A stretch of 64,000 nucleotides of DNA from contig JADIZR010000008.1 in NCBI GenBank assembly GCA_016704655.1, positions 1 through 64,000 of the forward strand, in the 5' to 3' direction. The translations under genes were made by a program, and so were the position numbers. Shown in pieces: positions 25,795 to 33,494 of the stretch. The notes beneath the pieces are model-generated. The model did not search any database. It worked only from the letters and a program-made list of their open reading frames with translations, and had not been told where the DNA came from. Each line of letters begins with the position of its first letter. Positions within the stretch are counted from its first letter, which is position 1. Origin of the DNA: Pseudomonadota bacterium (GTDB taxonomy: Bacteria; Pseudomonadota; Gammaproteobacteria; Steroidobacterales; Steroidobacteraceae).

Positions 25795-26262
25795 ATGGCC
25801 GACCCGGTGAACACTCCCGCAACTGACACCGCCATCCATCGACGCGTCGAAGCGTGCCGCGCCGGCACGGATCCCACGATGATCGCGCGGCTGCGCTCCG
25901 GCTGGGCCGTGCTCGGCGATCCGCAGGTGCTGCCCGGCTATTGCCTGCTGCTGCCCGACCCCGTGGTGCCGCACCTGAACGCGCTGGAGCCGGCCTTGCA
26001 GCAGGCTTTCCTCGCCGACATGGCACGGATCGGCCAGGCCGTGCAGGACATCACGGACGCCGTGCGCATCAACTATGCGATCTTCGGCAACGTCGAGCCC
26101 GCGCTGCACGCGCACGTGATTCCCCGCTACGAAGACGAGCCCGCCGACCTGATCAAGGCCAACCCGTGGGCCTATGACTGGAGCGCCGCGCCGCGGTTCG
26201 AGCCCGGAGGCGATGGTGATCTGCTGCGCGCGATTCGCGCACGGCTCGAGCGCACGTCCTGA
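25795..26262 (+). CDS. HIT-family protein
   Basis: 155 aa. The histidine triad region reads NVEPALHAHVIPRYEDEP near residue 103-120. HAHVIPR fits the looser HIT subfamily pattern (Leu-His-x-His-Val-Ile-Pro-Arg), in which the third His of the classic motif is replaced. Upstream, VLGDPQVLPGYCLLLPDPVV is the expected substrate-binding strand. HIT proteins hydrolyse or transfer nucleotidyl groups; the specific substrate is unknown. It ends the run of genes that starts with Sua5. Confidence 0.8.
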   Translation: MADPVNTPATDTAIHRRVEACRAGTDPTMIARLRSGWAVLGDPQVLPGYCLLLPDPVVPHLNALEPALQQAFLADMARIGQAVQDITDAVRINYAIFGNVEPALHAHVIPRYEDEPADLIKANPWAYDWSAAPRFEPGGDGDLLRAIRARLERTS

Positions 26263-26333
26263 TAGCGTGATTTCTGCCACTTTTCCAACGTAGCGTCACT
26301 GGCTATCGGCCTTAGTTGCGCTACCCTTTTGCG

Positions 26334-27296
26334 ATGAACTCGAACCGTCACGCGGCAAGCCTGCCAAGGACCCTCCGGTCGCTCGCGGCATTGCTTTGCA
26401 GCCTGCTGGTTTGCGGGGTGGCAGCCGGCGCGGCCTATCGCTACAAGGATTCGAACGGCCAGTGGGTCTACACCGACCGACCGCCACCCCCCGGGCAGGC
26501 GTCACAAAGCATGGCACTGGGACGCAGTGGCGGGCCGGCGCTGAAGATGACCGTGGAGCCGCGGTCCACGAAGTCGGGTGTTGCGCTGGTGGCGATCAAC
26601 CAGTGCCAGTGCGTCGTCGAGTTTGCGGTCAAGGCAAAGACGCCTGCCGGCGAAAAGCTGGGGCGCGGAACGGTAGCGCCGAGATCGGAACAGGTCCTGC
26701 TCGACGTTGCGGCGGCCGATGAACCCGCGGAGATTCGCTATGAATACGGTTACGTGGTCGGAGAACCCGGCGCGCAGCATCGTCCCTCACGGCCCTACCG
26801 CGCGCCGTTCGCGTTGGCCCAGCGCTTCGAGGTGACGCAGGCGCCGCCGGATGCCGTCACGCACTTCGGCCCGGCGAGTCGCAGTGCCGTCGACAGTGCG
26901 ATGCCTGTGGGAACGGCCATTCACGCTGCGCGCGAGGGCGTGGTGATCAACGTGGCTGCGCGGCATTTCAAGACCGGCCTCAGCCTGCAGAGCATGGACG
27001 AGGCCAACTTCGTGCAGATCCTGCACGACGATGGCACGCATGCGATCTATGCGCACCTGCAGCTGGACACCGTGCGGGTGAAGATCGGGCAGCGCGTCGC
27101 CCGCGGCGAATACATCGCCAATTCCGGTAACACGGGGTTTTCGACGGGGCCGCACCTGCATTTCGTCGTGTTGCGCAACATCGGCCTGCGCAGCGAGTCG
27201 GTCCCGGTCACGTTTGCGGGGCCCGGTGGCGCAGGCGCGACGCCGCGGAGCGGGCAGGCGCTGACGGGCGCTGGCGGGCCGCGGACGGCCTACTGA
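26334..27296 (+). CDS. exported DUF4124 plus M23 (LytM) peptidase-like protein
   Basis: 320 aa from the ATG at 26334 (MNSNRHAASLPRTL); a TTG six codons earlier is less likely. A signal peptide ends near VAAGA. A DUF4124 motif follows (AYRYKDSNGQWVYTDRPPPP, about residues 33-53), then a beta-rich middle and a C-terminal LytM fold: VGTAIHAAREGVVINVA, VQILHDDGTHAIYAHL and GNTGFSTGPHLHFVVL near 272. The HxH zinc pair (HLHF) is present, but at the first site, where H-x-x-x-D is expected, the sequence is SRSAVDSAMP, with Asp but no His. Zinc binding may be incomplete, so a degenerate, regulatory LytM role of the EnvC/NlpD sort is possible. Confidence 0.82.
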   Translation: MNSNRHAASLPRTLRSLAALLCSLLVCGVAAGAAYRYKDSNGQWVYTDRPPPPGQASQSMALGRSGGPALKMTVEPRSTKSGVALVAINQCQCVVEFAVKAKTPAGEKLGRGTVAPRSEQVLLDVAAADEPAEIRYEYGYVVGEPGAQHRPSRPYRAPFALAQRFEVTQAPPDAVTHFGPASRSAVDSAMPVGTAIHAAREGVVINVAARHFKTGLSLQSMDEANFVQILHDDGTHAIYAHLQLDTVRVKIGQRVARGEYIANSGNTGFSTGPHLHFVVLRNIGLRSESVPVTFAGPGGAGATPRSGQALTGAGGPRTAY

Positions 27297-29371
27297 CCCC
27301 GCAATTCGCGCACGAGCTGCGCGAGCGTCGGCACCGGCGGCGAACACGTCATGCCGCGGCACACATAGGCCACGGCTCCGCCCAGTGCCTTCTTGCCGGC
27401 CAGTGCGGCGGGCAGGTTCTTCGCGTCGGACGGCACGGCGACGATCATGCGATGCGGATCGTAGAGTTTGTCGACCTCGCTGCGCCACACGTCGAGTTCG
27501 TCACTCTCACCGCGCAGCACCAGGATCCGCGGCGGCGACGTGAATTCCTCGAGCGCCATCAGCAGCGTGCCGTGCCCGTGCGGATACCGCTCGATCGCTG
27601 CATGCGCCGAACGCAGGGTGGCTTCCGCGGCGTCGATATAACGCGTTTCGCCGAGCAGGTAACCGAGCCGGATCAGCACGCGGGCCGCGACACCGTTGCC
27701 GGCGGGCGTGGCATCGTCCGAGAACGTCTTTGGCCGCAGGATCAGCGACTCGTGGTCATCGGCCGTGAAATAGAATCCGCCGGCCGCGTGATCGGTGAAA
27801 TGCTCGAGCATCACGTCGACGAGTTCGACGGCCCAGGCGAGGGCGTCGGCATCCCACCGTGCTTCCAGCAGTTCCAGCAGGCCCCACGCCAGCATCGCGT
27901 AGTCGTCGAGGTAGGCGGGGAAACGGGATTCGCCGTCCGTGTGCACGGCCAGCAGTCGTCCATCCGTCCAGCAGCGTGCCTGCAGGAAATGCATGGCCTG
28001 CACTGCGGCCCCTGCCAGGTCGTCACGTTCGAGCGCGCGGCTGGCGCGCGCCAGTCCGCCGATCGTCATGCCGTTCCAGGACGTCAGGATTTTCTCGTCG
28101 CGACCCGGCCAGACGCGCTGATTTCTTACCTCGAGCAGCCGCGCCCGCGCTTCGTCGATGCGGGTCTCGACCGCAGCCTCGTCGAGCCGCAGGTCGGTCG
28201 CGATGTCGGCGATCGACTTGAACGTGTGCAGGTGCCACTGGCCCTCGAAGTTCGCGTCGCGGTCGAGGCCGAAGCGCTGGGCGAAAGGCTCGTACTGCTC
28301 GACGTCGAGCAGGTCTCGCACCTCGTCCGGTGTCCAGACATAGAACCTGCCCTCGTGGCCCTCGGAATCCGCATCCAGCGTCGAGTAGAAACCGCCCTCG
28401 GACGAGCGCAGGTCGCGCAGCAGCCAGTCGGCCGTTTCTGCGGTGACGCGGCGGAACAGCGGCTCGCCGGTGGCGACGGCAGCCTGCGCGTACACGCCGA
28501 GCAGCTGCGCGTTGTCGTACAGCATCTTCTCGAAGTGCGGAATCATCCAGTACGGGTCGACGGAATAGCGGCAGAAGCCGCCGCCGAGCTGGTCGTACAG
28601 GCCGCCTTCGGCCATGCGCGTCAGCGTGAGCGTCGCCATGTAGAGCGCCTGCAGGTCCGGCTCTTCGTTTGCGGCCGAAGCGCGCCAGGTGCGCAGCAGC
28701 AACTCGAGGTTGGCCGGGTGCGGGAACTTTGGCGCCTCGCCGAAGCCGCCGAAACTGCCGTCGAATTCGCGCTGCAGCGTCGCACGCGCCGTCAGCAGGG
28801 GCTCGCTCGATAACCCTGCGCCCGACGATTCAACGGGTGGCTGCAACTGCCCGAGCACGCCGACCAGCTTGTCGCCGTACTCCTTGAGGTCGCCACGGCG
28901 CGTCTTGTAGAAATCGCCCACTTTCTCGAGCACCGCGCGGAAACCCGGCATGCCGTAACGTTGCTCGGGCGGGAAATACGTGCCGGAAAAGAACGGCCGG
29001 TGCGTATCGGGCGCCAGGAACATCGTGAGCGGCCAGCCGCCGCCCGCCTGGTTCATCACCTGATGCGCGGTCTGGTAGATGCGGTCGAGGTCGGGGCGTT
29101 CCTCGCGATCCACCTTGATGTTCACGAACAGCTCGTTCATGAGCGCGGCGGTCGCGGGATCCTCGAAGGATTCGTGCGCCATGACATGGCACCAGTGACA
29201 GGCCGAATAGCCGATCGACAGCAGGATCGGCTTGTCGAGCTTGCGCGCGAGTTCGAGCGCTTCCGTTCCCCAGGGGTACCAGTCGACCGGGTTCGAGGCG
29301 TGCTGGCGCAGGTAAGGGCTGGTTTCGGCCGCCAGGGAATTCCTGTGGCCGGAGGGGCTGGACGAAGTCAT
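27290..29371 (-). CDS. thioredoxin-domain protein of the YyaL/SPATA20 family (DUF255)
   Basis: 693 aa, convergent with and overlapping the M23-like gene by 7 bases. The N-terminal domain is a thioredoxin fold with CHWC at residues 58-61 inside SIGYSACHWCHVMAHESFED, followed by NIKVDREERPDLDRIYQT and GGWPLTMFLAPD, all diagnostic for DUF255. The rest is an (alpha/alpha)6 barrel like that of N-acylglucosamine epimerases (GGGFCRYSVDPYWMIPHFEK, then MLYDNAQLLGVYAQA; later GRDEKILTSWNGMTIGGLAR). The family is found from bacteria to mammals and has no firm biochemical assignment. All motifs intact. Confidence 0.92.
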   Translation of the reverse strand: MTSSSPSGHRNSLAAETSPYLRQHASNPVDWYPWGTEALELARKLDKPILLSIGYSACHWCHVMAHESFEDPATAALMNELFVNIKVDREERPDLDRIYQTAHQVMNQAGGGWPLTMFLAPDTHRPFFSGTYFPPEQRYGMPGFRAVLEKVGDFYKTRRGDLKEYGDKLVGVLGQLQPPVESSGAGLSSEPLLTARATLQREFDGSFGGFGEAPKFPHPANLELLLRTWRASAANEEPDLQALYMATLTLTRMAEGGLYDQLGGGFCRYSVDPYWMIPHFEKMLYDNAQLLGVYAQAAVATGEPLFRRVTAETADWLLRDLRSSEGGFYSTLDADSEGHEGRFYVWTPDEVRDLLDVEQYEPFAQRFGLDRDANFEGQWHLHTFKSIADIATDLRLDEAAVETRIDEARARLLEVRNQRVWPGRDEKILTSWNGMTIGGLARASRALERDDLAGAAVQAMHFLQARCWTDGRLLAVHTDGESRFPAYLDDYAMLAWGLLELLEARWDADALAWAVELVDVMLEHFTDHAAGGFYFTADDHESLILRPKTFSDDATPAGNGVAARVLIRLGYLLGETRYIDAAEATLRSAHAAIERYPHGHGTLLMALEEFTSPPRILVLRGESDELDVWRSEVDKLYDPHRMIVAVPSDAKNLPAALAGKKALGGAVAYVCRGMTCSPPVPTLAQLVRELRGQ

Positions 29372-29449
29372 GGCGGAACCTGACGGGGTTCGGTCGGCTA
29401 GAATGCGGGAACTATAACGGAAGGCTGCCGCTCGCCGGCGGAAACGCGC

Positions 29450-30675
29450 ATGTCATCGCCGCCCCCGGCACTCTCGAATTCGTCCCACGACCTCCCCGAA
29501 CTGCGGCTCAAGCCGCGCGAGGAGCGCCGCATTGCGGGCGGGCACCTCTGGATTTTCAGCAACGAGGTCGACACGGTACGCACGCCTCTCACGGCGTTCG
29601 CAACCGGGGCGCACTGTCGCGTCGTTGCGAGCAACGACCGCTTCCTGGGGTACGCCTACGTCAATCCGCACGCGCTGATCTGCGCGCGCATCCTCGGACG
29701 CGATCCGGGATTCGCCCCGGCAAGTCGCTGATCGTGCACCGGCTGCAGGTGGCGCTGGCACTGCGCGAAAAGCTGTACGCGCAGCCTTTTTACCGCCTCG
29801 TCTACGGCGAATCCGACGGGCTGCCGGGGCTGGTGCTCGATCGCTTCGGTGACATCGTCGTCGGCCAGATCGGCACGGCGGGTATGGAAGCGATGAAGCC
29901 CGCGATCGCCGAAGCGGTCGACAAGGTGCTCAAACCGAAGGCGCTGATCTGGAAGAACGACTCCGGGGCCCGCGAACTCGAGGGCCTGCCGAGCTACGTC
30001 GAAACGGCGATCGGGCCCGACATCGAAGAAACGGTCGTCGAGGAAAACGGCGTCCGCTTTTTCGTGCCGATGGGCCACGGCCAGAAGACCGGCTGGTTCT
30101 ACGACCAGGCGTACAACCGGCGGGCGCTGCTCAAGTACGTCAAGGGTGCGCGAGTTCTCGACGTTTTCAGCTACCTGGGTGCGTGGGGTCTCGCGGCCGC
30201 TGCCGCAGATGCCAGCCAGGTGCAGTGCGTGGACTCGTCGGCGCCTGCGCTCGCACTGCTGCAGCGTTCCGCTGCGGCCAATGGACTGCACAACGTCAGT
30301 GCTGAGCGCGCGGATGCCTTCGACGCCTTGGCGGCGCTGCGTGAGGCGGGTGAGCGGTTCGACGTGGTCATCATCGATCCGCCGGCGTTCATCAAGCGGC
30401 GCAAGGACATCCCGAAGGGGCAGGCGGCCTATCGCAAGCTCAACCAGCAGGCGATGCAGGTGCTGGCGCGTGACGGCTTCCTGGTCTCGTGCTCGTGTTC
30501 GCACCATCTCGGACTGGACGACCTCATGGTCACGATCCAGCAGGCGGCGCGCCACGTCGATCGCTTCGCGCAGGTCGTGGAGGTCGGCGGGCATGCCCCC
30601 GATCACCCGCTGCATCCAGCGATCGCCGAGACGCGGTACCTGAAATCGCTGTTCTGCCGGGTCGTGCAGGACTGA
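29450..30675 (+). CDS. class I SAM-dependent RNA methyltransferase, RlmI-like (apparent frameshift)
   Basis: The N-terminal PUA part (LRLKPREERRIAGGHLWIFS) begins at the ATG at 29450 and stops early at 29729-29731. Adding one C to the run CCCC at 29715-29718 gives the expected FAPGKSLIVHRLQVALALRE and joins it to the remaining frame, with GQKTGWFYDQAYNRRALLKY, the SAM loop VLDVFSYLGAWGLAAA, VDSSAPAL and DPPAFIKRRKDIPKG. These are features of RlmI, which methylates 23S rRNA C1962 to m5C. The span of 1226 bases is one short of a multiple of three. The GTG at 29734 that would start a second protein has no support. Confidence 0.85.
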
Positions 30676-30720
30676 GCCGGACGGGCGATCAACCAGTTCC
30701 ACAGGTAAGATACGCGGCCG

Positions 30721-31518
30721 ATGTTCGTCTATCCGCACCCCGATCCCATCGCGCTGTCGTTAGGACCGCTGCACGTCCGCTGGTACGGCCTCATGTACCT
30801 GGTGGGCTTCCTGTCGGCCTGGTGGCTGGCTCGTCGCCGTGCTGGACGTCCCGAGTCCACCTGGAAGCCGGTCGAGGTCGACGACCTCATCTTCTTCGCC
30901 GCCGTCGGCATCATCCTGGGCGGACGCCTGGGCTGGATGCTGTTCTACGGCACCGAGCGGATCCTGAGCGAGCCGCTCAGCGTGTTTCGCATCTGGGAAG
31001 GCGGGATGTCGTTCCACGGCGGCCTGATCGGAACGCTCGTCGGGCTGGCGCTCTTCGCGCGCAGTCGCAAGAAGCAGCTGGTCGACGTGTTTGATTTCGC
31101 CGCACCGCTGCCGGCCATCGGCTTCGGCGCGGGCCGCATCGGCAACTTCATCAATGGCGAACTCTGGGGCAAACCCACGGACGTGCCCTGGGCGGTGGTG
31201 GTCGACGGCGTGCCTGTGCACGCCTCGCAGCTGTATGAAGCTGGACTCGAAGGCCTCGCGCTGTTCGTGATCCTCTGGTGGTTTACGTCGAAGCCCCGGT
31301 TCCGCTGGGCACCCTCGGGATTGTTCCTGGTCTGTTACGGCGTGTTCCGCTTCCTGGTCGAGTTCGTGCGCGTGCCCGACGCCAACCGCGGCTACCTGCT
31401 GTTCGACTGGGTGACGATGGGGCAAGTGCTCTCGTTACCCATGATCCTGGCCGGCTGCGTGATGTTGGCGTACGCATACCGGCAGCGCCAGCCGTCCGGC
31501 AACTTCCGCGCGGCCTGA
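30721..31518 (+). CDS. lgt: phosphatidylglycerol:prolipoprotein diacylglyceryl transferase
   Basis: 265 aa inner-membrane enzyme that attaches diacylglycerol to the lipobox cysteine of prolipoproteins. The start IALSLGPLHVRWYGLMYLVG, the SFHGGLIGTLVGLALF block with the catalytic His near residue 100, and the signature GRIGNFINGELWGKPTDVPW near 138-157 are all present, with seven hydrophobic segments. It is followed by thyA after 5 bases; lgt-thyA is a common pair in Gram-negative bacteria. A substrate in this window may be the lipobox-bearing carboxypeptidase at 60900. Confidence 0.97.
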   Translation: MFVYPHPDPIALSLGPLHVRWYGLMYLVGFLSAWWLARRRAGRPESTWKPVEVDDLIFFAAVGIILGGRLGWMLFYGTERILSEPLSVFRIWEGGMSFHGGLIGTLVGLALFARSRKKQLVDVFDFAAPLPAIGFGAGRIGNFINGELWGKPTDVPWAVVVDGVPVHASQLYEAGLEGLALFVILWWFTSKPRFRWAPSGLFLVCYGVFRFLVEFVRVPDANRGYLLFDWVTMGQVLSLPMILAGCVMLAYAYRQRQPSGNFRAA

Positions 31519-31523
31519 CGACG

Positions 31524-32318
31524 ATGCGGCAATACCACGCACTGCTGCAGCACATCCTCGATCACGGCGCCGAAAAGGGCGACCGCACCGGCACCGGCAC
31601 GCGCTCGGTGTTCGGTTGGCAGATGCGGTTCGACCTGAACGACGGCTTCCCGTTGCTGACGACGAAGAAGCTGCACCTGAAGTCGGTCGTGCACGAACTG
31701 CTCTGGTTCCTGAGCGGCGACACCAACGTGCGCTACCTGCGTGAGCACGGCGTCACCATCTGGGACGAATGGGCCGATGCCGATGGCGAGCTCGGTCCTG
31801 TCTACGGTGCGCAATGGCGCCAATGGACGGCCTCTGACGGTCGGAAGATCGACCAGATTGCGCGCGCCATCGACCTGATCAAGCGCGACCCGAATTCGCG
31901 CCGCATCATCGTCAACGCCTGGAACGTGGGAGAACTCGAGCGCATGGCGCTGACGCCGTGCCACGCGCTGTTCCAGTTCTACGTGGCGGGCGGCAGGCTG
32001 TCGTGCCAGCTGTACCAGCGCAGCGCCGACGTGTTCCTCGGCGTGCCGTTCAACATCGCGTCCTACGCGCTGCTCACGCACATGGTCGCGCAGCAGTGCG
32101 AGCTTGGCGTCGGTGATTTTGTCTGGACGGGCGGCGACACGCACCTTTACGTCAATCATTTCGACCAGGCACGGCTGCAGCTCTCGCGCGAGCTGCTGCC
32201 GCTGCCGCAACTCGTCATCAAGCGCCGGCCGGACTCGATCTTCGATTACCGTTTCGAGGATTTCGAGTTCGCCGGATACCAGGCACACCCCGCGATCAAG
32301 GCACCCATCGCCGTATGA
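31524..32318 (+). CDS. thyA: thymidylate synthase
   Basis: 264 aa, the same length as the E. coli enzyme. ThyA methylates dUMP to dTMP with methylene-tetrahydrofolate, producing dihydrofolate that FolA (32976) reduces. The catalytic cysteine is C146 in LTPCHALFQFYV. GDRTGTGTRSVFGWQMRFDL, WLPV-type GPVYGAQWRQW, YQRSADVFLGVPFNIASYAL and GGDTHLYVNH are the other conserved blocks. Coupled to lgt upstream and followed by a SET-domain gene before folA. Confidence 0.98.
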   Translation: MRQYHALLQHILDHGAEKGDRTGTGTRSVFGWQMRFDLNDGFPLLTTKKLHLKSVVHELLWFLSGDTNVRYLREHGVTIWDEWADADGELGPVYGAQWRQWTASDGRKIDQIARAIDLIKRDPNSRRIIVNAWNVGELERMALTPCHALFQFYVAGGRLSCQLYQRSADVFLGVPFNIASYALLTHMVAQQCELGVGDFVWTGGDTHLYVNHFDQARLQLSRELLPLPQLVIKRRPDSIFDYRFEDFEFAGYQAHPAIKAPIAV

Positions 32319-32385
32319 AGAAGAGTCCCCCTCGAACAAGCCCGTGACCAGGTCGTCCAAGACCGCTGTGACGCATCACGCGCAC

Positions 32386-32967
32386 ATGCGCCATGCGCAG
32401 AAGACGGCGAAACCGACGACCGCCGAGAGCAATCCGCTGTACGTCGTCAAGCGCTCGAAGATCCATGGTCGCGGCGTGTACGCGGCCCGCCGCATCCGCA
32501 GCGGCACGCGCATCATCGAATACGTGGGCGACCGCATCTCGCACGAGGAAGCGGACTCGCGTTACGAGATGAAAGCCGATGACGACGGCCACACCTTCCT
32601 TTTCGTCGTCGACGACGATCTCTGCATCGACGCCGGCGTCGGCGGCAATCCCGCGCGCTTCATCAACCACAAGTGCGACGCGAACTGCGAGACGATCATC
32701 GAAGGCCGCCGCGTTTTCATCGAGGCGATCCGCACGATCCAGCCGGGCGAGGAACTGGGGTACGACTACCAGCTCACCTGGGAAAGCACCGACGATCCCG
32801 ACGAGCTGGCGCTCTACGCCTGCCGTTGCGGTGCCGCGAACTGCCGCGAGACGATGCTCGATCGCGAGTCCATCGACGCCAGGAAGAAGAAAGAGAAGCG
32901 GGCGGCCGCGAAGAAGAAGGCTGCTGCCAGGGGCAGGAAGCCCGCCGCGAAACGCAAGCGGGCCTGA
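32386..32967 (+). CDS. SET-domain lysine methyltransferase-like protein with a histone H1-like tail
   Basis: 193 aa from the ATG at 32386; GTG codons at 32344 and 32368 are in frame and could start a slightly longer form. The SET core is complete: KRSKIHGRGVYAARRIRSGT, IIEYVGDRISHEEADSRYEM, the pseudoknot motif ARFINHKCDANCET near residue 94, and GEELGYDYQLTW near 122. A post-SET zinc motif ACRCGAANC follows near 146. The last 30 residues are almost only Lys, Ala and Arg (KRAAAKKKAAARGRKPAAKR). SET enzymes methylate lysines; in bacteria the targets may be DNA-binding or ribosomal proteins. The tail suggests nucleic acid binding or self-methylation. It sits between thyA and folA on the same strand. 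Confidence 0.88.
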   Translation: MRHAQKTAKPTTAESNPLYVVKRSKIHGRGVYAARRIRSGTRIIEYVGDRISHEEADSRYEMKADDDGHTFLFVVDDDLCIDAGVGGNPARFINHKCDANCETIIEGRRVFIEAIRTIQPGEELGYDYQLTWESTDDPDELALYACRCGAANCRETMLDRESIDARKKKEKRAAAKKKAAARGRKPAAKRKRA

Positions 32968-32975
32968 GGATCGCA

Positions 32976-33494
32976 ATGCCGCTCGTCTCGATCATCGTGG
33001 CGACGGACGAGCGGGGCGCGATCGGGCGCGACGGTGGACTGCCGTGGCGCCTGCCCGACGACCTCAAGCGCTTCAAGACCCTGACGATGGGGAAGCCGAT
33101 CGTCATGGGTCGCAAGACCTGGGATTCGATCGGCAGGCCCCTGCCCGGGCGGCACAACATCGTCATCACGCGCCAGGCAAGGTTTGACGTGCCCGGCGTC
33201 ACCGCCGTTGCGTCACTCGACGACGCATTGGCCATTGCCGGCGACGTGCCCGAGGTCTGCATCATCGGCGGCGCGGAGATCTATCGCCTGGCCTTGCCGC
33301 GCACGGGCCTCATTCATTTGACGCGTGTGCATGCGGTCGTCGCTGCCGATACGTATTTTCCGGAGCTCGATGCCGACGAGTGGGATGAACTGCTGGTCGG
33401 GCAGCACGCGGCGGACGAGAAGCACACCTACGCGTACAGCTGTTTCGAACTGCGCAGGCGACGCCGCGCGGACGATTCGCTCGTCAACCGGTAA
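32976..33494 (+). CDS. folA: dihydrofolate reductase
   Basis: 172 aa. FolA reduces dihydrofolate to tetrahydrofolate with NADPH and complements ThyA two genes upstream. The family marks are MPLVSIIVATDERGAIGRDG, LPWRLPDDLKRFKTLTMGKP (with the substrate Asp in PDD), IVMGRKTWDSIG, and VCIIGGAEIYRLALP. It starts 8 bases after the SET gene stop. The last 11 bases overlap the 3' end of the flavoenzyme gene transcribed from the other strand. Confidence 0.97.
   Translation: MPLVSIIVATDERGAIGRDGGLPWRLPDDLKRFKTLTMGKPIVMGRKTWDSIGRPLPGRHNIVITRQARFDVPGVTAVASLDDALAIAGDVPEVCIIGGAEIYRLALPRTGLIHLTRVHAVVAADTYFPELDADEWDELLVGQHAADEKHTYAYSCFELRRRRRADDSLVNR

Noticed and set aside
32104..32967. SET protein starting at 32104 inside thyA
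   Set aside because: The added N-terminus is Ser/Arg-rich shadow sequence of thyA; the SET homology begins well after the ATG at 32386.
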